DNA of 64,000 nucleotides, taken from assembly GCF_905475395.1 (NCBI RefSeq), contig NC_058338.1:94907435-94971434 (forward strand), in the 5' to 3' direction. Positions 25,401 to 34,636 of the stretch are shown here, one piece after another (positions within the stretch are counted from its first letter, which is position 1; each line of letters begins with the position of its first letter). Made by a program: the position numbers and the translations under genes. The stretch is from Chrysoperla carnea. Its lineage: Eukaryota > Arthropoda > Insecta > Neuroptera > Chrysopidae. The notes under the pieces were generated by a model that saw only the letters and a program-made list of their open reading frames with translations, was not told the DNA's origin and ran no database searches.

Positions 25401-25503
25401 TTACATTATCACTATTATCATTATCACTATTTGATAATATTGATAGACTATCACTTGCATCTGTTGTTAATTCAACTTCTTCAATTATTGCGATTTCAGT
25501 CAT
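13197..25503 (-). CDS. TTLL6: TTLL6/13-type tubulin polyglutamylase (multi-exon, minus strand)
   Basis: Tubulin tyrosine ligase-like ATP-grasp enzymes of this group add glutamate chains to tubulin tails, chiefly on axonemal and neuronal microtubules. Nine exons (25503 down to 15280) join with every phase consistent and give about 744 residues; a probable tenth lies at 13197-13406. Order: a Ser/Asp/Asn-rich N-terminus ending in a basic KRKKKR, then [14 protein letters not shown] and INHFPGM-like [19 protein letters not shown], then the ATP-grasp core with [10 protein letters not shown] (K253), [19 protein letters not shown] (D296, R298), [11 protein letters not shown] (H340-N343) and EVNHSPSF (E438-N440). 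A tail typical of TTLL6/13 follows (LGGFRQAYP...KYAPFF...TAASRARD). All active-site motifs are intact. Introns are up to 3.9 kb and full of repeats. TTLL6 versus TTLL13 cannot be separated by eye. Confidence 0.9.
14095..14258. mobile_element. small MITE with AGGRCTTTTCAT termini, copy 1
   Basis: It begins TAGGACTTTTCATTTTAAAA and ends ATGATGAAAAGGCCTAT. The same sequence occurs in reverse at 24572-24728 with matching ends, there nested inside another palindromic element. Non-coding; in the intron between TTLL exons 9 and 10. Confidence 0.75.
14544..15119. mobile_element. inverted-repeat MITE (family D), copy 1
   Basis: The left end TATAGTCTAAGATCCCAATT and the right end CGGATCTTGTACTATTATA are near-complements within arms of about 140 bp, carrying ATCCCTGCAATGGGTTGCC on the left and its complement on the right. 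A second copy of the same length lies at 59249-59824. Open frames inside it are chance. Confidence 0.85.
15280..15798 (-). CDS. TTLL6: TTLL6-like exon 9 (C-terminal tail)
   Basis: The acceptor is acgttgtag|ACA and the likely donor ATTCG|gtaatt. It encodes [20 protein letters not shown], a Ser/Thr/Asn/Gln-rich linker, and [20 protein letters not shown]. The tail beyond the catalytic core is poorly conserved in the family. If the donor is not used, the frame would run on to a stop at 15190. Confidence 0.75.
16138..16181. repeat. perfect short hairpin, 17 bp arms
   Basis: ATCAGATGCAGTAAAAT is followed after 10 bases by its exact complement ATTTTACTGCATCTGAT. It lies in the intron between TTLL exons 8 and 9. 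It may be a MITE relic; transcript structure is possible but unproven. Confidence 0.7.
16530..16760 (+). repeat. GGCATCGTAG-family dispersed repeat relic
   Basis: It starts ACTCCCGAACTGAAAAAAAG, then GTTATAAGTTTGACCGCTATG, AATGGACCGATTTTGATTTT, TTCTTAGCTATGTTTCAAGT and a TTCCGTACCCGGAAAA block. It shares block order with 33150-33400. Intronic and non-coding. Confidence 0.7.
17035..17254 (-). CDS. TTLL6: TTLL6-like exon 8
   Basis: The acceptor is atttgcag|G and the donor ATGGAG|gtatat. It encodes [38 protein letters not shown] and [19 protein letters not shown]. The LGGFR..YP..KY.PFF pattern is what places the gene in the TTLL6/13 branch. Phase 2 in, phase 0 out. Confidence 0.9.
17484..17662 (-). 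CDS. TTLL6: TTLL6-like exon 7
   Basis: The acceptor is cttgaaag|GTT and the donor TTGGG|gtaaat. It encodes [39 protein letters not shown] and [20 protein letters not shown]. The Asn of VNHSPSF is an ATP/metal ligand in the family. The reading frame is short, so the exon was found from the motif rather than from frame length. Confidence 0.92.
18518..18743 (-). CDS. TTLL6: TTLL6-like exon 6
   Basis: The acceptor is gttctag|A and the donor TTGGAG|gtaaaa. It encodes [35 protein letters not shown] and [11 protein letters not shown]. The last Glu begins the EVNHSPSF motif that exon 7 completes. Phase 2 in, phase 0 out. The intron to exon 5 is only 71 bp. Confidence 0.92.
18815..18943 (-). CDS. TTLL6: TTLL6-like exon 5
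   Basis: The acceptor is ttttatag|A and the donor AAAAG|gtaata. It encodes [17 protein letters not shown], then the hallmark [11 protein letters not shown] and DDEGGSKR. It lies 3.9 kb downstream of exon 4. The intron between them carries the densest repeat cluster of this gene. Confidence 0.92.
18959..19505 (+). mobile_element. family A dispersed element, copy 1
   Basis: It begins AACAAGTGGAAACAAACAAT and ends in the palindromic TATACATGGTATA. Internal landmarks are a TGGGTCC-TAC-GGACCCA stem-loop (about 19224), CGGACAACCGGAAATGGATT, and AAGCGTTACAAACTTGGGAC. Further copies are at 20692-21184, 26029-26620, 29434-29985 (reverse), 34637-35130, 55018-55091 (reverse fragment) and 58614-59019 (reverse). 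No coding frame; presumably non-autonomous. Confidence 0.85.
19505..20300. repeat. tandem repeat, about 2.5 units of ~315 bp
   Basis: Units begin ACTTGATTGATCCAAATTGG near 19512, 19827 (diverged) and 20139. Each continues GCGTGTGGTAGAGAAAA, ATGACGTCATA, and TATTAACCCTTATACCAAAT in the complete units. The array sits between two same-orientation family A copies in the intron between TTLL exons 4 and 5. A stray fragment recurs at 22496-22560. Confidence 0.8.
20308..20691. mobile_element. inverted-repeat element with tRNA-like interior
   Basis: Arms of about 85 bp match: TTATGCATACGATATTTACA with ATCTATTCGATTATTTTTTA on the left, and the complements ending GTATGCATAATTAAAAGTAA on the right. Between them, on the minus strand, is a tRNA-like stretch (about 20446-20512) with an A box TAGCCTAATTGG and a weak B box. 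The tRNA-like part plus flank recurs in inverted orientation at 21183-21305. Confidence 0.7.
20692..21184 (+). mobile_element. family A dispersed element, copy 2
   Basis: Same orientation and block order as 18959-19505, with a small deletion that removes the TTTTTGAGTTATCGTG segment. It ends TATACATGGTATA. It keeps the GGTCC-TAC-GGACC stem-loop. Confidence 0.85.
21183..21305 (+). repeat. tRNA-like (SINE-type) fragment
   Basis: Contains TCTAGAACTCGAATAGCCTA then ATTGGTAGGGCGC, which fits an RNA polymerase III A box. It is the reverse complement of 20471-20590. There is no full cloverleaf and the acceptor stem does not pair, so this is a SINE relic rather than a working tRNA. Confidence 0.55.
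22290..22495. repeat. inverted repeat around TTTTAATTTTTATAGTTAAAAGC
   Basis: TAGTTAAAAGCTACATAAAA (about 22326) faces its complement TTTTATGTAGCTTTTAACTA (about 22434) across a short centre. A direct partial copy lies at 22020-22135. AT-rich MITE-like sequence in the intron between TTLL exons 4 and 5. Confidence 0.7.
22811..22911 (-). CDS. TTLL6: TTLL6-like exon 4
   Basis: The acceptor is tgtttag|CCC and the donor GCGAG|gtaaag. It encodes [20 protein letters not shown] and [13 protein letters not shown](R), with the FDLR catalytic and ATP-contact motif of TTLL enzymes. It is only 101 bp and so easy to miss. It fits phase 0 in and phase 2 out. Confidence 0.92.
23072..23228 (-). CDS. TTLL6: TTLL6-like exon 3 (ATP-binding Lys and glycine loop)
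   Basis: The acceptor is tttttag|T and the donor CCAGG|gtttgt. Encodes [20 protein letters not shown] then [20 protein letters not shown] and MICQVYLSR. The [10 protein letters not shown] segment is the ATP-grasp nucleotide-binding loop. The first base completes Asp from exon 2, and the exon ends in phase 0. Confidence 0.92.
23313..23705. mobile_element. inverted-repeat MITE
   Basis: The left arm AGCTCATGACAGAAAAACAT ... GTCTGCCAATGACAGA ... ATAACGAATTAATGCATAA is mirrored by TTCGTTATGAATATTATTTT ... TGGCAGATTGTAAAAAATTG ... TTTTTCTGTCACGAGCT. Arms about 110 bp. It lies in the intron between TTLL exons 2 and 3. Confidence 0.75.
23755..24075. repeat. GGCATCGTAG-family repeat, head-to-head copies
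   Basis: A forward fragment (CATCGTACC..AGGATGAACCTATTTTGAT) is followed by a longer reverse copy (CACTCTCGATCAAATTACTT, AATCAAAATCGGATCATC, TACGATGCCACAAACAGACA). It ends just 16 bp from TTLL exon 2. Confidence 0.65.
24091..24378 (-). CDS. TTLL6: TTLL6-like exon 2
   Basis: The acceptor is ttctttcag|A and the donor GCAGA|gtatgt. It encodes [20 protein letters not shown] through WDLYWTDLS and [19 protein letters not shown] to TWCLPA(D). This is the conserved start of the TTLL6/13 catalytic core. 288 bp, phase 2 at both ends. Confidence 0.92.
24497..25015. mobile_element. palindromic MITE interrupted by a second MITE (24572-24728)
   Basis: Outer arms: TAGGTGTCAAATATAATTAG...GAGTTAGTGG...TATTTGTTAATAG on the left and TATTAACAAATAGAAACATT...CACTAACTC...ATATTTGACACCAAAA on the right. 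Inner arms pair AACGATCAATGTTAAAA with TTAACATTGATCGTTTCATT. The inserted 24572-24728 block is the reverse copy of 14095-14258. It lies in the first TTLL intron. Confidence 0.75.
25091..25503 (-). CDS. TTLL6: TTLL6-like exon 1 (start codon)
   Basis: The ATG at 25503-25501 opens an acidic and Ser/Asn/His-rich non-conserved N-terminus. It turns basic (KRKKKR) just before a gtttgt donor at 25090, in phase 2. The Arg codon AG|A is completed by exon 2. No better upstream ATG is visible, and tubulin ligases of this group commonly have such a basic stretch immediately before the conserved core. Confidence 0.85.
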
Positions 25504-25621
25504 GATACAAATATTGATTGTTTTTCAATTGAAATATTTATAAACATCTTAATATTTTTGTAACGAGGAAAATTGGTGACGAAATTATCATCTAAAAGGA
25601 AAATTTTACAAAAAGAAAATA

Positions 25622-25950
25622 TCAAAGAATACAGAATATCAAATAGAACATCATTTGTATATACGTATCCGAACTCACTATTTTGGTAGTTTGAACTACT
25701 CTTCCAGAGGGTTTAGGCGTTACATATTTATAACAACTAGACATGCATTGATTTGTTATATTCACCGATAGATGGCTCTAGGCGTATAATAGGTATTTTC
25801 AAAGAATACAGATACATAATAGAACGACAGTTCCATACAAATATACGAACTCACTATTTGGTAGTTTGAACTTCTCCTCATGTTACAACCAAAAAAAAAT
25901 ACATAGGTTTTTTATATTCACCGATAGATGGCTCTATGCGCATATTTTTA
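25622..25950. repeat. tandem duplication upstream of the TTLL6-like start codon
   Basis: Two units of about 150-175 bp share CAAAGAATACAGA, ACGAACTCACTATTTGGTAG, TTTGAACT and TATTCACCGATAGATGGCTC. They lie about 120-450 bp upstream of the ATG at 25503, where the promoter or 5' UTR would be expected. The GATAGATGGC motif also occurs at about 16062. Confidence 0.7.
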
Positions 25951-26028
25951 TTTTGTCTCATCATAGGAATTAATTTGGTAAACTAACATTCATTAGTTAA
26001 AAGTATGACGAATATTTTTTATAAAGAA

Positions 26029-26620
26029 AACAAGTGAAAACAAACAATTGACTGAGTTAATTGTTGAAATACCATGTATAGACAGTGTTGATGCGCAATC
26101 GTTTGTTTTTTTTGACGTCACGTAAATAACAAAAGATATTCACTTTTAAATAGACACATACATAACTGATATTCCTATATTAATACATACTATAAAATTT
26201 GCACCTAATTAACGCCCTCGTCGGTAAACAGTGATGTTTACAAACAAATGTTTCAAACAAAAGTTTTTTATTTTTTTATAAGGAACATTTTTTACATTTA
26301 AACTTTTGTTCTATCTCTAACGGTTTACAAGATGGGTCCTACGGACCCAAGATCCAATTGACCTATGATACTCATTTACGAACTTTACCTCACTTTTTAC
26401 GTCCTGAGTACGCTGTAAAAATTTCAGCTCGATATCTTTTTTCGTTTTTGAGTTATCGTGTCCACAGACGAACGGACGGACGGACAACCGGAAATGGATT
26501 AATTAGGTGATTCTATGAATACCTATACCAAAATTTTTTTCGTAGCATCAATATTTTTAAGCGTTACAAACTTGGGACGAAACTTAATATACTATGTATA
26601 TTTCATATATACATGGTATA
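26029..26620 (+). mobile_element. family A dispersed element, copy 3
   Basis: The longest copy. It begins AACAAGTGAAAACAAACAAT, keeps the GGGTCC-TAC-GGACCC stem-loop, shows CGAACGGACGGACGGACAAC, and ends TATACATGGTATA. Confidence 0.85.
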
Positions 26621-26778
26621 ATTATAACAGCACTCGGTTTTTCGTAAAATACATTTAAAGTGATGAAACGAATGCCATTTGTGGTGTTATTTCTTCTAAA
26701 AGTGGTTTCTTATATAAATCCTTACGCATCGATATTTCGAAAACCATGGTATATCGAAAAATTTATGATTAAAAAGGC

Positions 26779-26972
26779 TTCCCTGGTGGAAAAAATATTT
26801 GAAAAAAGAATAAGTCTTAGGAAACTCTGAAAAAGTCTTTAAAACTTTAAAAAAGTATTAAGAACTCTGAATAACTCTGAATTAGACTAGTCCGAAAACG
26901 TTGAGAAACTCAAAGTTCCTAAGACTTTTTCAGAATTTCTTATTCTTTCTTCAAATATTTTTTCCACCAGGG
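26779..26972. mobile_element. short inverted-repeat MITE
   Basis: The ends CCCTGGTGGAAAAAATATTT and AAATATTTTTTCCACCAGGG are exact complements. The pairing continues through GAATAAGTCTTAGGAA on the left and TTCCTAAGACTTTTTCAG on the right. 194 bp in total; non-coding. Confidence 0.85.
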
Positions 26973-27939
26973 TTGGGACTAAAATTTGTATACCTTGATA
27001 AATATTTCAAATAAGCAGGGTATACAAATATTTTGAAAATGTTTCTATTCGAACAAATTATTCTAAACATATATGGTTTACTAAAATTATCGAAAAAAAG
27101 TAGCTATAAGTTTGCATTAAATCGATGGCTGGGCTCCCCGATGCCTGAAGTACATTTTAATCAAATTAAACCGAATTGTCATACTAATTTCCGATCAATG
27201 ATTTTCCTTGATAATTACCGACTTTCGCTGGTTTGTGGCTACAATGATACAGAATAACTAAATTTATCGATTAGAATTAAAATTAGCCATATTCGCTAAT
27301 AATGATATTCGGTAAAAAACCCCAAAAAATAGCTGTGATTTACTCACCTAAAAAATTCGTACAAATTTAAGATGATTGGCAAGATTTTTTGATGTATGAT
27401 ATTTCAATTTGATTTTCTCCAAAGACATTTGTTCTCTTTTTTCTATCGAAAAATTTGTCACAATCAATCAATAAAAATGATGTTATCAATAAGAAAAACT
27501 ATAGCTCCCCAAATACTATTGTAGAGAAATTTGGATTATTTCGAAAAAAAACTATTATGATTTGTTTATATTGATTTTTTTTAAATAAATTTTAATTCAA
27601 TTGTCCGAATTATTATGCCACTTTTTTCTCCTGTGAGATTGGTGTGCAAATAATTGATGGCGTTTTCATAGCGACCAAATATTCAAAAAAATTTTTTTGT
27701 TATAGCTTAATTAGTCTAGGATCAAGGGGTCGTATTTGTCAGACATTTCAGAATGATTCAAAAATTCAGTTTTTCAAGAACTGATAAATATTTCGCGTAA
27801 ATTTAAAACAGTCTGATAAAAAATGGTAAGTATGTTTTAACACCAAAAGATTGGGTAGGTACTCGCAAAAATCGTCTCAGTTGGAAGAATATTTAGTTGC
27901 TCTCAGTACCTAATTAATTTAAAATCAAACTTTACTCAG

Positions 27940-28620
27940 AATAAAAAAAACTTTTAACAAAAAGAAAACCGACTTCAAAAGAAAAACTTTTCCAAAATAA
28001 ATTAATATGCACTAAAATGTAAAAAAATAACGATAACATGTAATAACATTTAATGTAGTTAAAATTTTTGTTATTTTTGGAGTCGGTGTCAGCCAAGGAA
28101 ACAACTCTGACAGAACAGTTTGCTACATTAGCTTGGCTGAAACCGACTCCAAAAATAAGCATAATTTTAACTACATTATATTATCGTTATTTTTTTACTT
28201 TTTAGTGCATATTAATTTATTTTGGAAAATTTTTTCTTTTGAAGTCGGTTTTGTTTTTGTTTAAAGTTTTTTTATTTATTTTGTGATTTTTGGTGAATCT
28301 GAAGCACACTAACTAATTTGTCACTAAAAAAAGAATCATCGAAATCGGTTGGCTTGATATTAAGTTATTCTTCCTCTTGTCGTGAATACTTAATGCAAAT
28401 TTAAGACTTTTATGGTTTTTTCATGGATGCCGTTATCACACCTGGACCAAACTGAAATGAGACCACACGGTAAGCACCAGCTTTCAAACAGATAGAGTCA
28501 TCAAAATCGGTTCTCCCAGTCACAAGATCTGAGGTAACACACATAAAAAAAAATACATTCGAATTGATAACCTCCTCCGTTTTTGTTTGAAGTCGGTTAA
28601 AACTTGGAATGTATTTATGA
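27940..28620. mobile_element. composite repeat: ~330 bp foldback plus GACTTC-family element, copy 1
   Basis: 27945-28275 is a near-perfect hairpin: AAAACCGACTTCAAAAGAAA on the left against TTTCTTTTGAAGTCGGTTTT on the right, with GGAGTCGGTGTCAGCCAAG and its partner at the centre. 28280-28600 is the reverse copy of the element at 55515-55830 (AATCGGTT, GGTAAGCACCAGCTTTCAAA, GAAGTCGGTTAAAA). Confidence 0.8.
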
Positions 28621-29433
28621 GTGAGTGAGTGTCTACAGCCATCTCTAGACATTACATGGTATGAATCTTTATGCAATTTTTATAACAACTTTGTAATCTG
28701 TATTGCATAAACTATTAGGAAAAGGATATTAAAAATTAAGAAATAAAATGTGATAAAAAATATATTTTTTTTAAAATTATGCACAAATCTACTAAAAAAT
28801 AAAGTGTTGTTATTGAATAAGCTCAACAAAATTAAGGGTTGAGATCGAAAATGTTAAAAAATTCTAACTTCTTTTTATTTCCAGGCAATACAAGTACAAT
28901 TGAAATGGGAGAAAACTTGATAAGTAGATTTCTACTATAACTATAATGGTGTGCTCAATTTCATGGAAATTCGATGTTTTTTCAGAAAAAGTGGGGAGAA
29001 AAAATCTAGTCTGATAACATCTCGAAATTCTGTACAAATTTTCATTCACGTAGATCCGATTTTTCTAAAGAAAACCCATGCGATCACGTTTCGGATAAAC
29101 CATAGCGAAAAAAGAAAATTTGTTTGACTTGAAACAAAGGACATTTGACCTTTAGTTATGTTATTATAATATGTTCGTTTGAATTACGCCTAATTTTAAA
29201 TTTATTAAGGCCATGTGTGTGTATATAATTATTCTAAAAATATCAACAGTTTATATATATTTTTTTGGGGATCTATTTCGTTTCACAGCCACTACCAAGT
29301 CCGTGGACAGGAATCATTCAAGGAGAGGGGGGGGGGGGAATGTGTTCAAAGTTTTATTCATCATATTAGGTCATAAACTCAATAAAAACAAGAAACTGTT
29401 TTTTGATGTCAAAATTTGGTATTTAGTCACTAT

Positions 29434-29985
29434 TATACCATGTATATGAAATATACCAAGGCATACTAAGTTGAGTCCCAAGTTTGTAACGCTTAAAAAT
29501 ATTGATACTATGATCAAAATTTTGGTATAGGTGTTCATAAAATCACCAAATTAGTCCATTTCCGGTTGTTTGTCTGCCTGACTGTTGTCTGTCATCTGTC
29601 GTCTGTCCATCTGTCATCACGATTACTTAAAAGCGAAAAGAGATATCAAGATTTTTATAGCGTGCTTAGGACGTAAAAAGTGAGGTCGAGTTTGTGAATG
29701 AGCAACATAGGTCAATTGAGTCTTGGGTCCGTAGGACCCATTTTGTAAACCGTTAGAGATAGAACAAAAGTTTAAATGTAAAAAATGTTCCTTATAAACA
29801 ACTTTTGTTTGAAAATTTTTTTCCGTAAACATCACTGTTTACCCGCGAGAGCGCCAATTATGCGCAAATTGTATAGTGAATATCAGTTATATATGTGTGA
29901 CATGCATGTATGTGTAAGGTGGCAGAGTAATCAACACTGTCTATACATTGTATTTAAACAATTAACTCAGTCAATTGTTTGTTTT
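29434..29985 (-). mobile_element. family A dispersed element, copy 4 (reverse)
   Basis: It starts TATACCATGTATATGAAATA and ends in the complement of the AATTGACTGAGTTAATTG landmark. It retains TGGGTCCGTAGGACCCA. Confidence 0.8.
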
Positions 29986-30034
29986 AATTTGTTTTTATTT
30001 TAGTTAATTCTCTGAGTTACAGAAAAAACTTTTC

Positions 30035-30660
30035 CAAAGCTGTGTGCGCATCGATCTCTACATCGCGATGAATATTGTGCTAGGCTAAACTGTTTAGCCG
30101 ATCTACAAGCATTGCCAATCTAGGGAATTTTTTAGGACGACGCAAAGTTGAAAAAGAACGTTCATTAGTCGCTGTTGTAACATGTAAATCTGCTAGAACA
30201 CGAAGTATTTGGTAGACATTTCGAAACGCAACTTCATTGCAAATATCGATCGCTTTGAGTTAATTTTTGATGTCTTGCTTGGTAATGCGTTTTCACCAAA
30301 GTTTAACTTCGTTGACCCAAAAGTCACGAAAATCATCGTACATCAAAAAAATTTTTCATTTTATTATGATAGGTACAAGCAAAATTTGATAAAAAATGGC
30401 GATTATTCAAAAATCGATACAGTAAATGTGTCAGAAACAAATCGATAGGTATGAAGATTGTGATCCGGAAATAATATTCAACTGAATCAGTCTGTACATT
30501 CGAGGGTTGAGTCTTGATGTGAGCCTTGGCTTCCACAATTCCATGTCGCATTCATCACAGATTTTGCTCACGGTTTTGAACATTTCGCTGAAGTCTTCTC
30601 CAGCATTTCCTCTTCTTTCAATCAAAATCTACTCCCCAGCTTCAGTCAGTTCGTTAGTCT
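30035..30660 (-). pseudogene. hAT-family (ZMYM1-like) transposase relic, C-terminal part
   Basis: Minus-strand frames give a segment with VCDE-like ICDECDMELWKPRLT, NVQTDSVEYYFRITIFIPID and LTHLLYRFL. Next, in another frame, come VYQILRVLADLHVTTATNER, SFSTLRRPK, LAMLVDRLNSLA, a TAG stop, then HNIHRDVEIDAHTALEKFF. The ERSFSTLRR...NIHRD string is the hAT C-terminal dimerisation signature of ZMYM1-like transposases. At least one frameshift and one in-frame stop show it is dead. The fragment at 12557-12830 is the same family. Confidence 0.85.
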
Positions 30661-31493
30661 CGCCAAGATTCTAGTTTTCTGTCTGAAGTATCTTGAACAA
30701 CTGAATAGTCAGTGGAAATGCATTTCATAAATGACACATTTACAGGACTATATTGTTAGTTCAAATTTATGTGGAGACATTGTCAATGGGAAGGGGACCC
30801 CTAAATCCCCTCCCAAGCTCACGGACCTGGTAACTACACAACCAATTAACAAAGACTTCATACATTCTCTATTATTACCTACTGAGAGGAAATTAAAAAT
30901 GTTCCAATATACAGTCTTAGAAATGTTTAAAACTTTTAAGTCCGTTAAATATCAAGAAGGTTGAAAGGAAGAAAATTGAGCTTTAGCCGTGATTCGAGTG
31001 TCAAAGTTATGGAAATCGAGTTTTTCGATTTTTGTTTGTGAATGATTTTTGTTTGTTACCCTTAGAGCAAGTTGTGGGTTTAAGATGTTAAATATGGGGA
31101 ACGAAGGCTGTTGATTGATTCATAAACGTTAGACCATTAGAAAAATTGACCCTATCACTTTTTTGGGGATTGATTTGCAATCACATCTTTTCATATAAAA
31201 TTTATATGGATAATCTTTTTCCATTTTCGAGATATTGTACTCCTTGGTAAAGTTTTTCTTATTATAGCGACCAAAAAGAATTTCGATTGATATTCTACCT
31301 AAAAAAATGATAGGCAATTATTGGGACTCTCGACAGAAGTGGTAACTTAAAACTTTGGTGTAACTGTGTTTTTTTTTTTTTTTTTTTTTTTTTTTTCCTT
31401 TATAATTAAAATTTCATAATTTGTAACTTGAAAATATTAACTAGAGTATACAAAATTATTATAAATAATTAAAAAAATATTTGGACTGTTATG

Positions 31494-31562
31494 GGTTTCG
31501 AACGCAGGTTTTTTATTTGGCAGGCCATCAACGATACCACTGACCTACTTAGGGTTTATTTA
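31494..31562 (-). repeat. tRNA-like SINE head
   Basis: On the minus strand: TAGGTCAGTGGTATCGTTGA (A-box-like), then CCTGCGTTCGAAACCC, a good B box (GTTCGAAAC). The acceptor stem does not pair, and a (T)30 tract lies about 100 bp away on the plus strand. It is best read as a tRNA-derived SINE promoter rather than a tRNA gene. Confidence 0.55.
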
Positions 31563-32892
31563 GTTTCGTGATGATAGCGTGATGGCCGCGCGAGTTCAAT
31601 GCTTTTTTACCATTCCAAAAAGTTCCAAACCTTCTAAAGAAGTATTTACTGCTAAATTTAAAATTGTGTTTATGCGGATAAAATATACAGGAACTACTTG
31701 AATAGATCCATCAAAATAATGTTGGCCATTGGGAAGTCACTTGCACCAGTAGTCTGAACCAAACAGTATACAACAAATTGAAATTAAATGCCAAATAATA
31801 TTAGTGTTTGGCATCGGTCCAGCTTCAAGACGTGTAGTGGTGAGCGCAATCGAATAAAACAAACTAAGAAAAATAAAATTGTTTAATTTCATTTTATACT
31901 GATTTAGTGAATAATTTTTCTTTGAAATTCTTTACAACATGATCATGTAGACTTGGAGATATTCACATAAAATTGCAAATCATTTGGTAATTTTTGTTTA
32001 ACCATTTTCCTTTTGTTAATCACCGCGAAGATAAGCCATATTTTTCCAGTGTCTATATCTTTTTGGAGTTATGGCAGGCTTTTTCAAACCGCCAGAAAAA
32101 AAATAGCCTGTAGCAAATAAAATACTGCGCCTCTGATAGGTGCATTTTTAAATTATTCTTTGACTACGACCAACGTTGTATAAACACATTTTTCTTTTAA
32201 TAATTACGTAATTTGATTTATGAACGGAGCACCATATACAGTAAAAAAAATGTAATTAATTTTTTTTTGTTTAAATTTTCTGGCTACGTCTCCAAGTCTA
32301 ATCGTATCATGTGAGCAGTCTGCCAGTGTTTGTTTGTGTTTTTAATTCTATATAACGAAGAAAATAATCTACTGCGCACATTTAAATACGTTTGAGAATT
32401 TTCATAATATTTTTATTAAACATAAAAAATTTCGTTTCTTTTGAAAAAAATAGAACCAATTTCAATAAAATACACTATAACTATAACTTTTTCGAGGTAC
32501 ACACTTTGCAACCATTAGGGATTGGTTCTTTATGTTATCAAAAATAAAAATGTAAAAAATTTGCATAAAAATTTGCCCCAAAACGATCTTATCGAGCAGG
32601 TTTTTTAAAAAATTTTGAAAAAATGCTGTTTTTTGGTTTTTTTAGGAAAAATTATCAAAAAAACGATATGTTGCATATTTTTCGGTGATATTTTCTTCGA
32701 TTAATACAGGTTGGTTATCGATCAAATATGCGAAATTTTAGCACTTTATACGAAATTAAAAATCGGAAAAACTGGCTTTAAAAATTACTATTCCTATTCA
32801 CTATTCATTCTAATTCTAGCCCACATTTAAAAAAAAAAAAAAGTATTCAATTACTAAATCACTTCATATTTCGTGGACAAACTATGATAGTT

Positions 32893-32975
32893 TGTGGCGG
32901 CGTATTTATATATATATAGTTTAACTATCACATACAAAGAGGCAACCCCATCTATATACAAATACGCCGCCATTT
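32893..32975. repeat. inverted repeat with GGCGGCGTATTT arms
   Basis: GTGGCGGCGTATTTATATAT faces ATATACAAATACGCCGCCAT. GC-rich arm tips in AT-rich surroundings suggest a MITE or a structured transcript. Confidence 0.65.
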
Positions 32976-33149
32976 TAACGTTTGGCTTCAGTTTTCATTG
33001 AAATAACAAAGTAGGGGCATGTTTTATAACTTATGAATGTGAAATAATTAAAGAAGAAGAGAAATTTATAAAATTATATTCGGTAATGGAACCCTAAACT
33101 CGCACTTAAAACATATCTATGAAGTTTCTGTTTTTTATTTAATAATTAC

Positions 33150-33400
33150 GTTTTTAACCCCCGAATTAAAAAAAAGGATGTTATAAGTTTGACCGCTATG
33201 CGTGTGTCTGTCTGTGGCATCGTAGCGCCTAAACGGATGAATCGATTTTAATTTTTTTGGTTTCATTTGAAAGGTAATTTAACGGAAAGTGTTCTTAGCT
33301 ATGTTTTAAGTGCGAGCTTAGAATTCCGTACTCGAAAAAACTAAAAAATTGGCGATGATCTTCAAAATCGATTCAGTTTGAAAAAGGCATTATGTATAAT
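33150..33400 (+). repeat. GGCATCGTAG-family dispersed repeat, best copy
   Basis: Carries the full block order: CCCCCGAATT-like start, TATAAGTTTGACCGCTATGC, GTGTGTCTGTCTGTGGCATC, GTAGCGCCTAAACGGATGAA, AAAGTGTTCTTAGCTATGTT, AATTGGCGATGATCTTCAAA. A shorter piece follows at 33630-33760. Confidence 0.75.
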
Positions 33401-34636
33401 TTTAACATATAAATAATTACTATCGAAATGAATGGTCAAATAAACCTGGCTCAATTCATTTTGGAAAGTGAAATGGTAAAATAATTAAGTAGTTCAAAAC
33501 AATAATTCAAGAAAACAAAGTCAACTCAAATATTTCAATTTTAATTAAAATATTTCCAAAAATTGGTCCCAAAAAATGAGTATCCTTTTCATCTCAGCTG
33601 ATGTCCTTGAACATCACTTTGATATTGATTTATGAAGGAGTGTTATAAGTTTAAAGTGTTTATCTGTGCGTCTGTGTGTTTCTCAGTGGCATCGTAGCCC
33701 CTAAACGATCGAACCGACTTGATTGAGAACATTTTATAGCTAAGTTTCCAAAAATCGGTTTACAAGGAATAAAATAAATTTGTTGGGAGTTTTTTAAATT
33801 TTGTAAATTTCACTTGTTACCAGTAAATTTATTTCAATTGAGTAAAGTTTCGTATGATACCCCGATACTTGGTCTGTTAAAAAGGCCCGGGCCCGTACCT
33901 TTCTAAGATTACAAATATTGTAATTGATTGTCCTCCAATTTCAATATTTGTTAATCAACCAAACACGGCCCACAAAATATTATGATTGAAAATAAATGAC
34001 TGATTAGATTAAACTACGAAAAAATCCTGTGCGTTTTGAAGTCTGTTAAAAAATATAAAGAATATATTTTGATACATTGCCAAAAAATTTCTTTTTACGC
34101 ATGAATTTTTCGAATTCGAACAAAAAAAAAAGCGATAAATAAATTTATATATAATTATTTCCTTTCTAGTGTTTATTTTTGAACTGTTGTCATTGAATTT
34201 AGAACAAAGATCTACAAAATAAATATTTCGTGGAAATTTTTTTCAGGTACACTGTCCGATTTTTTTTTTGTTAATTACAAAACCACGTGTTTAAATTTAA
34301 ACCTGGATGAAATCATGAAAAATTATAAATGATGAAATTAAAATTTTCAATTATGGGGGTGTTAAAATAATTTTTTGAACTTGAATTGTTTTCATTAATA
34401 TATTTTGTACTTTGGTCATGGTTTTTCCCAAATGAAATTACTCAAACTTTTGCAATAATATATTTTCTTCGCATTACAAATATTTGGCTGAGCATGCATT
34501 CGAAAACTTTCTTTAGAAATGTAATAAAAAATAAAAAATTTAATTTGCCAAAATATCCTATCTTTTAAAGACTCCTGTTTTTGTGATATATTGGAGGATT
34601 TTTTACCATTTGCTCATTATGGCTAAATCCAAAATA

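Noticed and set aside
30731..30964. 77-codon plus-strand gene
   Set aside because: No domain, beside a hAT relic, and no splice or promoter support; left unassigned.
31494..31562. Functional tRNA gene on the minus strand
   Set aside because: A and B boxes fit but no cloverleaf or acceptor stem forms; better read as a SINE head.
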